DNA from: Clostridiales bacterium
Lineage (GTDB): Bacteria; Bacillota; Clostridia; Lachnospirales; Lachnospiraceae
Assembly (NCBI GenBank): GCA_015655565.1
Contig: JAATEU010000103.1
Location: forward strand, 1 to 5,812
Length of the DNA: 5,812 nt
Direction: 5' to 3'
Part shown: in pieces, positions 4,880 to 5,812 of the stretch
Layout of the letters: the number at the start of each line of letters is the position of its first letter
How positions within the stretch are numbered: position 1 is the stretch's first letter
Notes under the pieces: generated by a model
What the model was told of the DNA's origin: nothing
What the model saw: the letters and a program-made list of their open reading frames with translations, nothing else
Database searches by the model: none
Position numbers and translations under genes: made by a program

Positions 4880-5701
4880 TTACGGATATGAGTACTTAAA
4901 ATTAGATTGTCTTTGCTCGAAAGTTCCAGAAGATAGTTGCTGTTCCTTTGGCAATTTTTTGTAATCTAACATTACATTAGGGGTAATGTTGCGTACATGT
5001 AGGAGTTTCTCCTTGGAAAGGCCATATAATTCTTCAATAATTTTGATATGAAGTTCTTCCCATAAAATACGTGCCTTTTTATATGGTAATATTTCAAATA
5101 GGTAAAGAACATTTTGATTTTTAAGCTCTATGTTATTTTGCTTTAATAGGTAATACGTTTTCATGGTAAGGAGATAATCTCTATTGCATATGTTATATAA
5201 GTCGTGAGATGTTTTACGTTTAAATTCACTTATTGTAGTTATATTGTAATTAAAAAAATGATAATAAAGTTCGGAAGAAAACTTATATTTTCCAAGATTT
5301 CCTTTTATCTCAGCAAGTGTACGGATATGTATTTTATGCTCTTTGCAAATGCTCTTCAGTTCAGTCATGGTTACCGAACCCAGATTTCGGAATTGCAAAA
5401 TAGTTTCTTCTGGGTATGTTGATAATTGTGATAAATAAAGGATATGATTTCTTTTGAGAGTGTTTTGTAATCTTTTTGACATTGGAACGTTATAAATAGA
5501 TAATTCACTGTCTTGACGTATTAAATATCCGAGAGGGGTTAGCTCTTCTACAATTTTGCTTATAGTCTGGCAATCTGGGTACAATTTTAACAATGAAAAA
5601 TAATCATGCCCTGATAATTCGGAAGCGTTAATGAAACCTAAATAAAGCAGGGTCTTTTTTGTTGTATAAGATATACTCAAGTCATCAATATGTACATCCA
5701 T
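4880..5701 (-). CDS. protein of four tandem RNA polymerase alpha-CTD-like (helix-hairpin-helix) domains
   Basis: The start at 5701 has AAGGGAG nine bases upstream and an extended -10 promoter behind it. The 273 residues read as four repeats of about 55-60: residues 4-62, 67-126, 136-193 and 198-250, then a polar tail. Repeat 2 is the clearest. Its helix RLQNTLK (77-83) aligns with E. coli alpha RSANCLK, placing Arg77 and Asn80 at the DNA-contacting Arg265 and Asn268. RNLGSVTMTELK (105-116) aligns with the NLGKKSLTEIK loop-helix, keeping Gly108 and Glu114, with Thr111 at Ser299. Repeat 4 keeps the HVRNIT loop; repeats 1 and 3 are diverged. No alpha N-terminal domain is present, so it cannot assemble as a normal alpha subunit. 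Binding AT-rich UP-like DNA or partners of RNA polymerase is inferred. Similar stand-alone alpha-CTD proteins occur in Clostridia genomes, mostly uncharacterised. Confidence 0.8.
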   Translation of the reverse strand: MDVHIDDLSISYTTKKTLLYLGFINASELSGHDYFSLLKLYPDCQTISKIVEELTPLGYLIRQDSELSIYNVPMSKRLQNTLKRNHILYLSQLSTYPEETILQFRNLGSVTMTELKSICKEHKIHIRTLAEIKGNLGKYKFSSELYYHFFNYNITTISEFKRKTSHDLYNICNRDYLLTMKTYYLLKQNNIELKNQNVLYLFEILPYKKARILWEELHIKIIEELYGLSKEKLLHVRNITPNVMLDYKKLPKEQQLSSGTFEQRQSNFKYSYP

Positions 5702-5729
5702 AAGTTTAATCTCCCTTCAAAACATTTTA

Positions 5730-5801
5730 TATGGACTGAAACTAGTCCCATTATATCATATAGACTATATAAAATAAAGAAAAAAGGACTGGTTTTGGTT
5801 C
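5730..5801 (+). repeat. 72-bp diverged direct repeat, copy 2, upstream of the alpha-CTD-like gene
   Basis: This is the partner of 4478-4549, offset by exactly 1252 bases without gaps. It holds the dyad GGACT-N6-AGTCC (5733-5748), perfect here, which covers the predicted transcription start of the leftward gene and abuts its -10 box. Its distal end forms a hairpin with A- and T-runs. Confidence 0.7.
5750..5778 (-). promoter_or_regulatory. extended -10 promoter for the alpha-CTD-like gene
   Basis: On the minus strand TATAAT (5755 to 5750) is preceded by TGA, giving TGATATAAT. A weak -35 TTTATT (5778 to 5773) lies 17 bases upstream. Transcription would start around 5743, inside the conserved AACTAGTCCC block, giving a leader of about 40 bases. 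Confidence 0.7.
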
Positions 5802-5809
5802 TTTTTTTT
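5780..5809. terminator. bidirectional rho-independent terminator at the right edge
   Basis: AAAAAAGGAC (5780-5789) pairs with GTTCTTTTTT (5798-5807) with one G-U pair, and T-runs flank both strands. It would insulate the alpha-CTD-like promoter from a neighbour beyond the window, or end a leftward gene from there. Confidence 0.65.
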
Positions 5810-5812
5810 AAA

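Noticed and set aside
5204..5422. 72-codon + frame opposite the alpha-CTD-like gene
   Set aside because: No ribosome binding site, Phe/Tyr/Lys-rich shadow; the minus strand frame carries domain signatures.
4478..5801. The two 72-bp repeats as transposon ends or attachment sites
   Set aside because: They are direct, strongly diverged, promoter-containing, and no recombinase or target duplication is visible; duplicated control regions explain them better.
1..5812. CRISPR arrays, tRNA or rRNA genes
   Set aside because: No regularly spaced repeats and no tRNA or rRNA-like conserved segments were seen on either strand.

Overview
The window looks like a piece of an integrative/conjugative or other mobile island in a low-GC Gram-positive bacterium, most likely a gut Clostridia (Lachnospiraceae-like) genome. 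The reasons are strong purine-rich Shine-Dalgarno sites, A/T-biased codons, a SpoVG-type gene, and the C-terminal end of a very large SNF2-type helicase of the kind carried by Tn1549/CTn-like elements. No database search was possible, so the taxon and element type are inferences.

Left part (1-3216), all on the + strand and moderately GC-balanced: the 3' end of the SNF2 helicase; a 37-codon ORF overlapping it by ATGA; an acidic 120-residue protein; a protein made of two tandem SpoVG domains; and a 272-residue helical/coiled-coil protein (probably DUF6674). Spacing, overlaps and common orientation suggest one operon. The two larger gaps carry RNA hairpins placed just upstream of the next ribosome binding site.

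Middle part (3217-4566), distinctly more AT-rich: a long hairpin that may end the operon, a stretch with no convincing gene, a near-consensus extended -10 promoter, a small four-helix membrane protein, then about 500 bases with only gene scraps, a rho-independent terminator, and the first copy of a diverged 72-bp repeat.

Right part (4567-5812): a small XRE-type repressor on + and, convergent on -, a 273-residue protein that reads as four tandem domains resembling the C-terminal domain of RNA polymerase alpha. They share a perfect 18-bp bidirectional terminator. The 72-bp repeat lies upstream of both genes (4478-4549 and 5730-5801). It contains a conserved dyad overlapping the promoter of the alpha-CTD-like gene. 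The simplest reading is a regulatory pair in which the XRE protein controls its own expression and that of an RNA-polymerase-like DNA-binding protein. This pair is the most unusual content of the window.
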